A stretch of DNA of 64,000 bases from Chloroflexota bacterium (GTDB lineage: Bacteria > Chloroflexota > Limnocylindria > QHBO01), in contig JAILWI010000006.1 of NCBI GenBank assembly GCA_025699005.1, positions 1 through 64,000 on the forward strand. The letters run 5' to 3'. Below are positions 27,120 to 36,124 of this stretch, in pieces; the stretch's first letter is position 1, and each line of letters opens with the position of its first letter. The notes below the pieces were generated by a model. That model did no database searches. It saw nothing but the letters and a program-made list of their open reading frames with translations, and had not been told where the DNA came from. Made by a program: the position numbers and the translations under genes.

Positions 27120-27629
27120 ATGCGAACCAGCAAGGAACTGGCGGGGTTGGCGGTCATCGACGTGCGCGACGGAAAGAAGCTCGGCGTGGTGGCCGAGACC
27201 GTCGTCTCACCGGACGATGGCCGGCTGCTCGGGTTCGTCGTGAAGAGCGGAGGCATGCTCAGCCGTGACGAATCCGCGGTCGAGATCGACGACGTGAGGT
27301 CGCTCGGCAGCGACGCGGTGACGGTCGAGGGAGACGAGATGGTCCGGCGCCTGGAGGCCACGCGCCCCGAGTTCCAGGAGGCACGCGGCGGCGAGCGTGC
27401 CCTGATCGGCCGCAAGATCGTGACGCAGGGAGGCAGCGTGGTCGGCCAGATCGCCGACTTCGTCATCAACGACGAGACTCGGCGGATCGGCTCCCTGCTC
27501 ATCCGGGGCGGGATGTTCGAGTCCGGCGATGCCATTCCGGCCGCCCGCATCGTCTCGGTCGGACCGGATGTCGTGGTCGTGAGCGACGAGGGAGCGCCCG
27601 ACGAGACGATCGGTCCGTTCGAATCCTGA
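27120..27629 (+). CDS. PRC-barrel domain protein
   Basis: A 169-residue protein made of two PRC-barrel units, about residues 3-75 (LAGLAVIDVRDGKKLGVV) and 90-160 (LIGRKIVTQGGSVVGQIADFV). PRC barrels occur in photosynthetic reaction-centre H subunits, RimM and small stress or membrane-associated proteins; no reaction-centre genes are present, so a structural or adaptor role is more likely. GGAAGGAAGG precedes the ATG. It is a single-gene unit. Confidence 0.82.
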   Translation: MRTSKELAGLAVIDVRDGKKLGVVAETVVSPDDGRLLGFVVKSGGMLSRDESAVEIDDVRSLGSDAVTVEGDEMVRRLEATRPEFQEARGGERALIGRKIVTQGGSVVGQIADFVINDETRRIGSLLIRGGMFESGDAIPAARIVSVGPDVVVVSDEGAPDETIGPFES

Positions 27630-27722
27630 CCGGGATTTCGACGCAGATTCCCGACCGGCGAGGGACATTCGCCCCTGCGCGGCCGCTCGGCGAGCGTCGA
27701 TCATCAGGACACAAGTGAACAC

Positions 27723-27788
27723 CCGTCATGGCGGGATCCTGTGATCTAACGAAAACGGGGCTGAAGTAGTGGCACCCCGACATGACGG
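27723..27788 (+). ncRNA. Candidate structured leader RNA (riboswitch-like), unidentified
   Basis: An outer 8-bp helix pairs ccgtcatg (27723-27730) with catgacgg (27781-27788). Inside it, gatc 27735-27738 pairs with 27743-27746 around a four-base loop, and cgggg 27756-27760 pairs with ccccg 27775-27779 around a 14-base loop; the A-rich joint 27747-27755 would be single-stranded. This is a three-way-junction layout. A terminator-like hairpin starts 6 nt later, the usual arrangement of a transcription-controlling leader. It does not match any riboswitch consensus I can recall. Inference from base pairing only. Confidence 0.4.
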
Positions 27789-27793
27789 TTGAC

Positions 27794-27821
27794 GACGCCG
27801 GTCCGGCAACGGGCCGGCGTC
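27794..27821 (+). terminator. Terminator-like hairpin in the peptidase leader
   Basis: Arms 27794-27804 (gacgccggtcc) and 27811-27821, 11 bp with one G-T pair, loop of six, followed by cttcgt rather than a true T-run. It is 120 bp ahead of the peptidase start and may act as an attenuator. Confidence 0.5.
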
Positions 27822-27940
27822 TTCGTGCGTCCCCCGATGGCCGATAAGCCCCCGATAAGCGACGCACTCGAGACTGCCGAGCATCATGCCGCCACGCCTT
27901 CGAACGCCGGCTCGCCTCCAACCGACAGGAGGTTGTTCCC

Positions 27941-28819
27941 ATGTTCTCGAAGAGGCTCGTGCCGGCAAGCATCGGCGTCATGCTGCTGACCGGCGTCATG
28001 GCCGGACCGGTGTCCGCGGCCAAGCCCACGAAACCGCCGGTCGCTCCGGTCCCGAGCGAACGTCCCTTGACACCCGAGGAGCAGGCCGCGGCCGACCGCA
28101 AGGTCGCCGCCGCCCACGAGTACCTGGCGAGCGTGGAGCTGTCAGGGGCGGACCTTGCCCCGCTCTCTTGCCCGACGCCGACTGGCGTTGGCCAGGAGGC
28201 CACGACGGCCAGCACCTGTAATGTCCCCCAAGGGTATCTCTCGGTCGAGGCACGGGACCAGCTGGCCGGACACTACTGCGGCCCCGCGACCGGCCAGGTC
28301 ATTGCCAACTACGCGTGGGCCATGGCAGCTGGGGCCAACAAGTACACCCAGGCGAAGCTCGCCGGGTGGATGCAGACCGACCTGAAGGGCCTCACGAACG
28401 CGCCGGAGCTCGAGGACGGGCTGGAGCTGGGAACCCAGGGCGCTCCGCGCAGGCCCGCCGGCTGGGACTGGGTGGTCATGGACCTCCGGGACCTCGACGG
28501 CGACGGGATGACCGGCGACGAGCTGCAGGGCTTCGTTCGCAGCAACGTCAGCAACTCGAAGATGCCGCTGGCCATCCCGGTCAAGCCCCACGATCCGGCG
28601 TCGAACTATTACCTCGTGAGCTGGCCGAAGGCCGTCAAGTCACCGGGGCACTGGATCGCAGCCTACGGGTGGTACGGCAACTACACCGGCACCACGTTCG
28701 CCAGGATCTACTACACCGACTCGTCGAAGGACGAGGGTGGAAGCACCGGCAAGTTCTGGGATCCCACGCGCGACATCGCCGCGCTCATCGCCGAGCACAC
28801 GCGGCGGATCGTGTGGTGA
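27941..28819 (+). CDS. Secreted C39-like cysteine peptidase
   Basis: A 292-residue protein with a signal peptide (cleavage about after VSAA, residue 27). The papain-like C39 fold is indicated by the Cys motif HYCGPATGQVIANY (C113), the His motif GHWIAAYGWYG (H237) and an Asp in YYTDSS (D260). An EF-hand-like acidic stretch DLDGDGMTGDE (185-195) is inserted before the His. It probably cleaves peptides or wall cross-links outside the cell. AGGAGG lies 8 nt before the ATG. The stop overlaps the GTG start of the next lipoprotein gene, so the two secreted proteins are made together. Confidence 0.78.
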   Translation: MFSKRLVPASIGVMLLTGVMAGPVSAAKPTKPPVAPVPSERPLTPEEQAAADRKVAAAHEYLASVELSGADLAPLSCPTPTGVGQEATTASTCNVPQGYLSVEARDQLAGHYCGPATGQVIANYAWAMAAGANKYTQAKLAGWMQTDLKGLTNAPELEDGLELGTQGAPRRPAGWDWVVMDLRDLDGDGMTGDELQGFVRSNVSNSKMPLAIPVKPHDPASNYYLVSWPKAVKSPGHWIAAYGWYGNYTGTTFARIYYTDSSKDEGGSTGKFWDPTRDIAALIAEHTRRIVW

Positions 28820-30069
28820 ATCGGCGCACGGTGGTCGTCGCGGCACTCGCTGCGACGACCGTGCTCGGGACGGCGGCCTGCAACGCCGCCGTCCCCCAAC
28901 CCACCCGTATGTCCACATCGGCCGACCCGGCACCGTCCACCCGAGCCCCGGCCGAAAGCGAGGCCCCCGACGGTTCGCCGCCCGCACGATCCACGCGACC
29001 GAGCGCGAATCGGCTGGACCTCGAGATCGGGCGCATCGACCCCGATTGGCTGTGGCCGATGCTGGAGTTCGCCAGCGACAGCTACGGGATCATCTGGTCC
29101 TCGGGCGTGGCGGATGGCACGGCGGGCGATGCGGCTCCTGACCTGTGGCGCTGGGTGCCCGGCCGGGACCGGCCGGAGCTGCTGTGGAGCAACCCGCACC
29201 GCGATCGACAGCTGGCGAAGATCGGCGGCGACACCGACGTCTGGGTCTTCGCCGAGATCAGTTCCGAGGGCGAGGACTGGTGGAACCTCTGGCTGCTGGA
29301 AGAGGACGCCACCGAGCCGATCCTGCTCGACGCGCTGGCGCCCGGAACCGATGTCCCGAGTCTCGTTCCATCGTTCGACGTCGATGACGGCCGGGTCGCG
29401 TGGACCTCGTTCGATGTCGGACCCGAGCGCGGGAGGACCGTGTCCGAGCTGTGGCTGGCCGAGGCTCCGAGCTGGGAGCCACGGCTCGTTGCCCGGCACG
29501 ATGCCGCCGAACGGGCCCTGTGGCTGCCGTCGATGTACGGCCATCAGCTGGCCTACGTGGACGTCACCCTGGCTCCCGAGACCGCGGACGACGTGCGGCA
29601 CGTGATGCTGTTCGACCTGTTCGATGCCGGCGCATCACCCGTTCAGCTCGACGCCTCGCTCAACGCGACGATGCCGGTGCTGACCGACGGCGGGGTCATC
29701 TGGAAGGAGCCCGACGCCGGATTCTCGATGTTCAACTGGGGTCGCCTGTTCCGCTACGCGTTCGACACCGGCACGATCACCGAGCTGCCGATGGGCTCGC
29801 AGGAGTACGTGAACTATCCCTCGGGAGGGAGCCGTTTTCTCGCGGCCTGGGGAGCCGACACGTCCGTCCTCAGCGTGCATGACCTCGAGCGGCGTGCCAG
29901 CCGGCTCGTCGTTGCGGTGGAGGACGATTCGGAGAGCATCGTCCGGGCTCACGTCTCCGGCGAGCTGCTCGTCTGGATGCGCCGCGAGGAGCGCGAGGAC
30001 GGCTCCTCGCCGCCAGCACCGCTGGAATGGGCGTGGCTTCCCGTCCCGGGCTCCGACCGCGGTAACTGA
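28816..30069 (+). CDS. Beta-propeller-like lipoprotein
   Basis: A 417-residue lipoprotein (GTG start overlapping the peptidase stop; lipobox GTAAC, Cys about residue 22). After a Ser/Pro linker the sequence consists of repeated beta-rich segments with W/F-containing strands (YGIIWSSG, DDGRVAWTSF, HQLAYVDV, DGGVIWKEP, GELLVWMR), the look of a TolB/WD40-like propeller with about seven blades. It is likely a surface binding or scaffolding protein partnered with the peptidase. No catalytic motif is seen. Confidence 0.7.
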   Translation: MNRRTVVVAALAATTVLGTAACNAAVPQPTRMSTSADPAPSTRAPAESEAPDGSPPARSTRPSANRLDLEIGRIDPDWLWPMLEFASDSYGIIWSSGVADGTAGDAAPDLWRWVPGRDRPELLWSNPHRDRQLAKIGGDTDVWVFAEISSEGEDWWNLWLLEEDATEPILLDALAPGTDVPSLVPSFDVDDGRVAWTSFDVGPERGRTVSELWLAEAPSWEPRLVARHDAAERALWLPSMYGHQLAYVDVTLAPETADDVRHVMLFDLFDAGASPVQLDASLNATMPVLTDGGVIWKEPDAGFSMFNWGRLFRYAFDTGTITELPMGSQEYVNYPSGGSRFLAAWGADTSVLSVHDLERRASRLVVAVEDDSESIVRAHVSGELLVWMRREEREDGSSPPAPLEWAWLPVPGSDRGN

Positions 30070-30076
30070 CCGCCGT

Positions 30077-31462
30077 CTACGGGTGGGTCATCCTCATGAC
30101 GTCGAGTGCCTCGTCGAGCTGAGACTCGGTCAGACGTCCCGCCTCGACGTGCCCGCGCTCGATGACGACCTGCCGAATCGTCTTGGACTCGGCGAGGGCC
30201 TGCTTGGCCACGCTCGCGGCCTCCTCGTATCCGAGGTACCGGTTCAGCGGCGTGACGATGGCCGGTGAGCTCTCGGCCATCTCGCGGAGCCGATCCGCAT
30301 TCGCGGTGATGCCGTCGACGCAGCGATCGGCAAGCAGTCGCGTCACGTTCGCCAGGAGCCGGATCGATTCCAGGACGTTGCGGCCGATCATCGGCAGCAT
30401 CACGTTGAGCTCGAAGTTGCCGGCACCCCCGCCCCAGGCAACGGCCGCGTCGTTGCCGACGACCTGGGCGCACACCATGAGCGTGGCCTCGGGGATCACC
30501 GGGTTCACCTTCCCCGGCATGATGCTGCTTCCCGGCTGCAGGTCCGGCAGGTTGATCTCCCCGAGTCCGGCCCGTGGTCCGGAACCCATCCATCGCAGAT
30601 CGTTGGCGATCTTCGTCATGCTCACGGCGATGGTTCGCAGCTGCCCCGACAGCTCGACGAGCCCGTCCCGCGCACCCTGCGCCTCGAAGTGATCGCGCGC
30701 CTCGGTGAGGGGCAGTCCCGTCTGGTCCGCAAGCTCGCCGATGACCCGGCCGCCGAAGCCGGGCGGCGAGTTGATCCCCGTGCCGACGGCGGTGCCGCCG
30801 AGCGGGAGCTCCGCGACCCGGGGCAGCGTCGCGTTCAGGCGCTCGACCCCCATTCGCACCTGGGCCGCATAGCCCCCGAACTCCTGGCCGAGCGTCACCG
30901 GCGTCGCGTCCATGAGATGGGTGCGGCCCGACTTCACGACGCCAGCGAACTCGTCGCGCTTGCGCTCGAGTGACTGCGCGAGGTGATCGAGCGCCGGAAT
31001 GAGATCCTCGATGACGCCCGCCGTTGCCGCGATGTGGATCGACGCGGGAAACATGTCGTTCGAGGACATCGGGTGGTTCACGTCATCGTTGGGGTGAACC
31101 TCGCGCCCCAGCGACTCCGCCGCGAGCGAAGCGAGGACCTCGTTCATGTTCATGTTGCTCGAGGTGCCGGAGCCCGTCTGGAAGACGTCGATCGGGAACT
31201 GGTCGTCGTGCTCGCCGCGGGCGACCGCCTCGGCGGCCGAGCGGATCGCGGCGGCCAGCTCGGGGTCCGCCAGGCCGAGCTCCGACTTCACCGTGGCAAC
31301 CGCGCGCTTGATCTGGGCCAACGCCCGGATCTGGGTTCGCTCGAGGCCACGCCCCGAGATCGGGAAGTTCTCGACGGCGCGCTGTGTCTGGGCACGCCAG
31401 CGCGCGCCGGCCGGCACGCGGATCTCGCCCATCGAGTCGCGCTCGACGCGGTCCCCGGTCAT
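30077..31462 (-). CDS. fumC: Class II fumarate hydratase
   Basis: A 461-residue fumarase of the TCA cycle (fumarate to malate). Active-site segments are intact: [10 protein letters not shown] (97-106), HPNDDVN (123-129), the TH of [11 protein letters not shown] (178-187), and the superfamily signature [11 protein letters not shown] (311-321). The N-terminus [13 protein letters not shown] aligns with the normal FumC start. The ATG overlaps the DUF309 stop (ATGA). Aspartase is excluded by the fumarase-like signature context and length. Confidence 0.95.
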   Translation of the reverse strand: MTGDRVERDSMGEIRVPAGARWRAQTQRAVENFPISGRGLERTQIRALAQIKRAVATVKSELGLADPELAAAIRSAAEAVARGEHDDQFPIDVFQTGSGTSSNMNMNEVLASLAAESLGREVHPNDDVNHPMSSNDMFPASIHIAATAGVIEDLIPALDHLAQSLERKRDEFAGVVKSGRTHLMDATPVTLGQEFGGYAAQVRMGVERLNATLPRVAELPLGGTAVGTGINSPPGFGGRVIGELADQTGLPLTEARDHFEAQGARDGLVELSGQLRTIAVSMTKIANDLRWMGSGPRAGLGEINLPDLQPGSSIMPGKVNPVIPEATLMVCAQVVGNDAAVAWGGGAGNFELNVMLPMIGRNVLESIRLLANVTRLLADRCVDGITANADRLREMAESSPAIVTPLNRYLGYEEAASVAKQALAESKTIRQVVIERGHVEAGRLTESQLDEALDVMRMTHP

Positions 31463-31905
31463 CGGCTGAAGTCGGCGGTCTCGGTCTCGGTGAACCGGAT
31501 CACCGGCGGGATGAGATACGGGAGGTACCCCGCCTCGAGATCGTCGAGCAGGCGACCGGCCTCGCCGATGAGCTCGTTGACGAAGACCCCGTGGTGGGCG
31601 GGCTGGTACGGGCGCAGACGCTCGAGCCCCTCACGCAGCTTGTTCCGCGCGCCCTTGAGGTTGCGGCGCTGGAGGTGGAGCAGCCCGGCGGCAAGCTGGA
31701 TCAGGCCCTGGTAGAAGTCACGGTCACGGTCATCCGCGGCTCGCCAGAGTGTCTCCCACGCCTCGTGCGCGTGCCAGTAGCGCACGCCGTTGAAGAGCGC
31801 GACCGCGCGCGCGAAGATCCGCGCGTGCTCGGCAGGGTCGAGCGGGGCGGTACGGCCTCGTTCCAGGGTGGGCTCGGGCGCGGGAGTGGCGGCGGCATCG
31901 GTCAT
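31459..31905 (-). CDS. DUF309 domain protein
   Basis: A 148-residue helical protein. The DUF309 pattern is clear: [20 protein letters not shown] (36-55) and [23 protein letters not shown]. Members are small metal-binding-like helical proteins of unknown function. It precedes fumC with a 4-base overlap. A TAGGAT box 9 nt upstream on the minus strand supports the ATG chosen. Confidence 0.85.
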   Translation of the reverse strand: MTDAAATPAPEPTLERGRTAPLDPAEHARIFARAVALFNGVRYWHAHEAWETLWRAADDRDRDFYQGLIQLAAGLLHLQRRNLKGARNKLREGLERLRPYQPAHHGVFVNELIGEAGRLLDDLEAGYLPYLIPPVIRFTETETADFSR

Positions 31906-31914
31906 CGCCGAGCG

Positions 31915-31920
31915 ATCCTA
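31915..31920 (-). promoter_or_regulatory. Leaderless -10 box of DUF309-fumC
   Basis: Minus-strand TAGGAT, 9 nt upstream of the ATG at 31905. Confidence 0.5.
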
Positions 31921-31960
31921 GCAGGCCGGGCCGGTCGGGTCGGCCGTGCCCGCGATCGGC

Positions 31961-31966
31961 TAGCCT
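31961..31966 (+). promoter_or_regulatory. Leaderless -10 box of the alpha-glucosidase gene
   Basis: TAGCCT, 10 nt upstream of the ATG at 31977, diverging from the DUF309-fumC box. Confidence 0.4.
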
Positions 31967-31976
31967 GCTGCGAGCC

Positions 31977-33596
31977 ATGAAATCGAGCGAGCCGCGCTGG
32001 TGGCAGACCGCCGTCGTCTACCAGGTCTATCCCCGATCCTTCGCCGACAGCGATGGCGATGGAACCGGCGATCTGCGGGGGATCATCGGCCGCCTGGACT
32101 ATCTCGGCTGGCTGGGTGTGGATGCGATCTGGATCTCGCCGTTCTACCCCTCGCCGATGGCCGACTTCGGCTACGACGTGGCCGACCACACCGACGTCGA
32201 TCCCCTGTTCGGCACGATGGGCGACTTCGACGAGCTCCTCGCGGCGGCGCACGAGCGAGGGATCCGCGTCGTCGTCGACTACGTGCCGAACCACACCTCG
32301 ATCGAGCATCCGTGGTTCACGGAGTCACGCTCGTCCCGAGACAACCCGAAGGCCGACTGGTACGTCTGGCGCGACGCGAAGGCCGATGGGAGCCTGCCGA
32401 ACAACTGGATCAGCATGTTCGCCGGGCCGACCTGGACCTGGGACGAGACGCGCGGTCAGTACTACCTCCACATCTTCCTCGCGGAGCAGCCGGACCTGAA
32501 CTGGCGCAACCCGGAGGTCCGCGAGGCGATGTTCGACGTCGCTCGCTTCTGGCTCGACCGGGGGGTGGATGGCTTCCGCATCGACGTGGCGCCCATGGTG
32601 ATGAAGGACCCCGAGTACCGGGACAACCCCTTGAACCCCGACCCCGGCTGGGAGCACTCGCGCCTCGGCTCGTGGCTCTCTCAGATCCATGTGAACGACC
32701 ACAACCATCCGGACATGCACGAGCTGTATCGGTCGTTCCGCTCGATGCTCGACGCCTATCCGGGCGACCGCGTCAGCATCGGCGAGCTGCATCATCCCGA
32801 CTTCGACCGCTGGGCCGAGTACTACGGCGAGCGCCAGGACGAGATCCACGTCCCGTTCAACTTCCACGTCATCAACAGCCCCTGGACCGCGGAAGGCGTC
32901 CGCCGGGCCGTCGAGGGGGTCGAACGCGTGCTGCCCCCCGGTGCGTGGGCCAGCTGGGTGCTGGGGAACCACGACCAGCCGCGGATCGCCTCGACCGAGC
33001 GTGCCGGCCGGGACCAGGCGCGGGTCGCGATGATGCTGCTCCTGACCCTCCGCGGGACGCCGACGATCTACTACGGCGACGAGATCGGCATGGTGGACGT
33101 GCCGGTGGCTTCAGCCGATGCGCGCGACCCGCTCGAGCGGCGAGAGCCCGGTCGCGGCCGCGATCCCGAACGCTCACCGATGCAGTGGGACGCGTCGCCG
33201 AACGCCGGCTTCTGCCCGCCGGGCGTGTCCCCCTGGTTGCCGCTCGCGCCCGACTTCGCCGATGTCAACGTGGCCGGCCAGGCGGAGGGCCCGGGGTCCC
33301 TGCTCACGCTGACGCGAGACCTGCTGCGCCTCCGTCGCGAGCACCCGGTCCTCCGTCTCGGCGACTTCGAGCCGTTCGGCCCGACGACCGACGGCGTGTT
33401 CGCCTTTCGGCGCATCGGCCGCGCGGCTGATCAGGTGAGCGTGATCCTCAACCTGACCGCGGAGCCCAGGGAGGTGCGCGGGTCGCCACCGGGGCGCGTC
33501 GTCATCGGCACCGACCGCGCCCGTGACGGGGACGCGGTCACGGCAGACCTCGATCTCGGACCGAACGAAGGGCTGGTGATCGAGGTCGACGGCTGA
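31977..33596 (+). CDS. GH13 alpha-glucosidase
   Basis: A 539-residue intracellular GH13 enzyme of the oligo-1,6-glucosidase/alpha-glucosidase type. Start region WWQTAVVYQVYPRSF, nucleophile D203 (DGFRIDVAP), acid E270 (IGELHH) and D333 (VLGNHDQPR) are present; the calcium-loop DSDGDGTGDLRGI (25-37) is typical. It releases glucose from short malto-oligosaccharides and so complements the maltodextrin operon at 5494-11451, though it lies 20 kb away with its own promoter and no LacI-type operator. Confidence 0.92.
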   Translation: MKSSEPRWWQTAVVYQVYPRSFADSDGDGTGDLRGIIGRLDYLGWLGVDAIWISPFYPSPMADFGYDVADHTDVDPLFGTMGDFDELLAAAHERGIRVVVDYVPNHTSIEHPWFTESRSSRDNPKADWYVWRDAKADGSLPNNWISMFAGPTWTWDETRGQYYLHIFLAEQPDLNWRNPEVREAMFDVARFWLDRGVDGFRIDVAPMVMKDPEYRDNPLNPDPGWEHSRLGSWLSQIHVNDHNHPDMHELYRSFRSMLDAYPGDRVSIGELHHPDFDRWAEYYGERQDEIHVPFNFHVINSPWTAEGVRRAVEGVERVLPPGAWASWVLGNHDQPRIASTERAGRDQARVAMMLLLTLRGTPTIYYGDEIGMVDVPVASADARDPLERREPGRGRDPERSPMQWDASPNAGFCPPGVSPWLPLAPDFADVNVAGQAEGPGSLLTLTRDLLRLRREHPVLRLGDFEPFGPTTDGVFAFRRIGRAADQVSVILNLTAEPREVRGSPPGRVVIGTDRARDGDAVTADLDLGPNEGLVIEVDG

Positions 33597-33602
33597 CCCG
33601 CG

Positions 33603-34967
33603 TCAGCCGACGCGGATCAGCTTCTTGTTCGTGAACTCGTCGGCGCCCAGGCGGCCCATCTCGCGGCCGGTGCCCGAGCGCTTGACGCCACCGAACGGCA
33701 GCTCGGCCCCATCGGCGAGCACGACGTTCACGAAGACCATGCCGGCCTCGATCGCGTCGGCGACGCGCAACGCCTGCTCCTGGTCGGTGGTGTAGACGTA
33801 CGAGCCGAGGCCGTACGGGATGTCGTTCGCGATCCGCACCGCATCGGCTTCGTCCTTCGCGCGATACACCTGGGCGACCGGACCGAAGAACTCCTCCTTC
33901 GAGGCGGGGTTCTCGGGCGTGATGTCGGTCAGCACCGTGGTCGGGAAGAACGCGCCGTTGCGCGTGCCCCCGTGGACCAGCCTGGCCCCGTGCTCGATCG
34001 CGCGCTTGACCTGCTCGTCGAGACGTTCGGCGGCCTCCAGCGAGGACAATGGACCGAGCGCGGCATCCTCCGAGGTGGGGTCGGTCGCCTCGACCGCGGC
34101 GAGCTTCGCGGTGAATGTCTCGAGGAACGGCTCGTACAGCTCGTCGGCGACGATGAAGCGCTTGGCCGCGTTGCAGGACTGGCCGCTGTTGTCGAGGCGG
34201 GCGTCGACCGCGGCCTGGGCGGCGGAGTCGAGGTCGTTCGTCGAGAGCAGGATGAACGGGTCGGAGCCCCCGAGCTCGAGGACGACCTTCTTGAGATGGC
34301 GACCGGCGATCTCTGCGACCTGGGCCCCCGCTCGCTCCGAGCCGGTCAGCGACACGCCCTGGACACGCGGGTCGGCGATGATCCGCTCGATCTGGTCGTG
34401 CCCCGCATAGAGGTTCACGTACGCGCCCGCCGGGAAGCCGGCATCACGGAACATCTGCTCCATGGCGGCGGCCGACTCGGGGCACTGGCCAGCGTGCTTG
34501 AGCAGGATCGGGTTGCCGATGATGAGGTTCGGGCCGGCGAAGCGGGCGACCTGGTAGTACGGGAAGTTCCACGGCATGATGCCGAGCAGCACACCGACCG
34601 ACGAACGGCGGATCACTGCGGAGCCTTCGCCGGCGAGAAGCTCGATCGGCTCGTCCTTCAGGAAGTCCGGCGAGTGGTCGGCGTAGTACTCGTAGATGTC
34701 CGCGGCGAAGTCCACCTCGGAGAGGGACTGGGCAATCGGCTTGCCCATCTCGCGCACGATGATCTCCGCCAGCTCCTGGCGGCGCTCGCGGTGAAGCTCG
34801 GCGACTCGGCGGATCATCCCCGCCCGCTCGTCGACCGTGGTGGACTTCGACCATGTCCGATGCGCCTCGTCCGCTGCGGCGATCGCAGCCTCGAGCTCGG
34901 TATCGGTGATCGTGTCGTATGTCTTGACCGTCTCCCCGGTGGCGGGGTTGGTCACGGCATAGCCCAT
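33603..34967 (-). CDS. Succinate-semialdehyde dehydrogenase, Sad/YneI type
   Basis: A 454-residue aldehyde dehydrogenase, shorter than GabD because it lacks the N-terminal extension. N134 (PWNFP), E231 (LELGGSDPF) and C265 (GQSCNAAKR) are present; ELGGSDPF together with CNAAKRF is the mark of the NAD-dependent Sad/YneI group. It would convert succinate semialdehyde from GABA transamination to succinate. The ATG has AAGGAG upstream, and its probable TAATAT -10 box overlaps the end of the adenosyltransferase gene. Confidence 0.85.
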   Translation of the reverse strand: MGYAVTNPATGETVKTYDTITDTELEAAIAAADEAHRTWSKSTTVDERAGMIRRVAELHRERRQELAEIIVREMGKPIAQSLSEVDFAADIYEYYADHSPDFLKDEPIELLAGEGSAVIRRSSVGVLLGIMPWNFPYYQVARFAGPNLIIGNPILLKHAGQCPESAAAMEQMFRDAGFPAGAYVNLYAGHDQIERIIADPRVQGVSLTGSERAGAQVAEIAGRHLKKVVLELGGSDPFILLSTNDLDSAAQAAVDARLDNSGQSCNAAKRFIVADELYEPFLETFTAKLAAVEATDPTSEDAALGPLSSLEAAERLDEQVKRAIEHGARLVHGGTRNGAFFPTTVLTDITPENPASKEEFFGPVAQVYRAKDEADAVRIANDIPYGLGSYVYTTDQEQALRVADAIEAGMVFVNVVLADGAELPFGGVKRSGTGREMGRLGADEFTNKKLIRVG

Positions 34968-34992
34968 CGTGTGGTTCTCCTTGAGGGTGCCG

Positions 34993-34998
34993 ATATTA
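34993..34998 (-). promoter_or_regulatory. Probable -10 box of the Sad-type dehydrogenase gene
   Basis: Minus-strand TAATAT, 25 nt before the start codon, overlapping the stop of the upstream gene. Confidence 0.4.
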
Positions 34999-35565
34999 GG
35001 GTCCGGTTCGGACCGGCTGGAACCCCCCGTCGGCGGCTCGCGCAGTTACGAATAGTAGGTCTGCCAGCCGGTTCAGGTAGGGCAGCACGTGCGAGTCGGG
35101 GAGGCCACCGGCGGCGGCCAGCTCGACGCATCGGCGCTCGGCGCGACGCACGATCGTGCGGGCGAGGTCGAGCGCGGCCCCGGTCGTCGACCCGCCCGGC
35201 AGCACGAACTCCTTCGGCTGCTCGACCAGCTTCTCCAGCTCGTCGATGTCGCGCTCGAGTGCCGTGACCATCTCGTCGGTCACACGGGTGACCCCGTCGG
35301 ACAGCCGGTCGCGCCGATCGACGTGCGTCGCGAGCTCCGCGCCGACCACGAACAGCTCGCGCTGGAGCCGGACGACGAGCTCGGCGAGCTGCACCTCGGT
35401 TCGGTCGGTCGCCGTGCCGATCTGAGCACGCGCGAGCCCGAGCGCGGCCACCGCCTCGTCGGTCGTGCCATAGGCGTCGGTCCGCAGGTCGGCCTTGCTC
35501 ACGCGATCACCGCCGAAGAGCAGGCCGGTGGTGCCCGTGTCGCCCTTGCGCGTATAGATTCGCAA
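34996..35565 (-). CDS. PduO-type cob(I)alamin adenosyltransferase
   Basis: A 189-residue ATP:cob(I)alamin adenosyltransferase making coenzyme B12. The N-terminal ATP loop is TRKGDTGTTGLLFGGDRVSK and the helical core contains RAQIG, ELFVVGAELAT and RTIVRRAERR, with the C-terminal YLNRLADLLFVTAR. The coding frame opens upstream without a suitable ATG; a TTG at 35565 preceded by GGAGG gives a start exactly at the family N-terminus (MRIYTRKGDTG), so I use it. No cobalamin-dependent enzyme gene is adjacent. Confidence 0.88.
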   Translation of the reverse strand: MRIYTRKGDTGTTGLLFGGDRVSKADLRTDAYGTTDEAVAALGLARAQIGTATDRTEVQLAELVVRLQRELFVVGAELATHVDRRDRLSDGVTRVTDEMVTALERDIDELEKLVEQPKEFVLPGGSTTGAALDLARTIVRRAERRCVELAAAGGLPDSHVLPYLNRLADLLFVTARAADGGFQPVRTGP

Positions 35566-35632
35566 TCGATCGCCTCCGCGTCCCGAATGCCCGTCGGCGG
35601 GCGTGGCACTTCGCGTGCATGGTACGCGGCGC

Positions 35633-36124
35633 ATGAGCGACAAGTCTCGCCATGCATCGGTCGCCGGCAAGCGCGTCCTGGTGATCAACGACACCCAGGA
35701 GATCCTCGAGCTCTTCACCGACATCCTCAGTGAGCTTGGCCTCGAGGTCACACAGATGAGCTACGCCCCGCGGGAGCTCGAGCTCGTTCGCCAGGCGAAG
35801 CCGGATCTCGTCATCCTTGACATGATCTTCGGCGACCGCGAGCTGCTCGGGTGGCAGCTGCTCCAGAAGATCCGCATGGACCGATCGCTCGAGCACGTGC
35901 CGGTCATCGCCTGCAGCGCAGCAATCCAGACGCTGAACGAGCTCCAGGGCTACCTCACCGAGCAGGGCGTGGTCGCGGTGGTCAAGCCGTTCACGGTGTC
36001 GCAGCTCGAGGAGGCGGTGTACCAGGCCCTCCGGGTGAAGGGATTCGGCGGTGCGCCCTCCGCAACCGAGGTGGCACGGAACGTCGGGAACCCGCGCGGC
36101 CGGAACGCCTCGGCGGCGGGTTAG
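35633..36124 (+). CDS. Stand-alone response regulator receiver protein
   Basis: A 163-residue receiver domain without output domain. The phospho-acceptor Asp lies in LVILDMIFGD, the conserved Ser in IACSAA, and the Lys in VVKPF; the usual second acidic residue pair is ND in VLVINDTQE, so one acidic residue of the metal site is replaced by Asn. A 40-residue tail follows. Start taken at MSDKSRHAS. No kinase is adjacent. The stop overlaps that of the convergent gene. Confidence 0.82.
   Translation: MSDKSRHASVAGKRVLVINDTQEILELFTDILSELGLEVTQMSYAPRELELVRQAKPDLVILDMIFGDRELLGWQLLQKIRMDRSLEHVPVIACSAAIQTLNELQGYLTEQGVVAVVKPFTVSQLEEAVYQALRVKGFGGAPSATEVARNVGNPRGRNASAAG

Larger units (their letters stand above)
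27630..27940. other. Gene-free 311-bp interval with predicted RNA structure
   Basis: No plausible gene on either strand. It contains a compact set of nested inverted repeats (27723-27788), a terminator-like hairpin (27794-27821), then an unstructured stretch and the AGGAGG site (27927-27932) of the peptidase gene. Confidence 0.7.

Noticed and set aside
27630-27940. A known riboswitch (c-di-GMP, c-di-AMP, fluoride, cobalamin, glutamine) or a hammerhead ribozyme
   Set aside because: The conserved core sequences of these classes that I can recall are not present; a CTGAAG stretch only partly resembles the hammerhead CUGANGA core.
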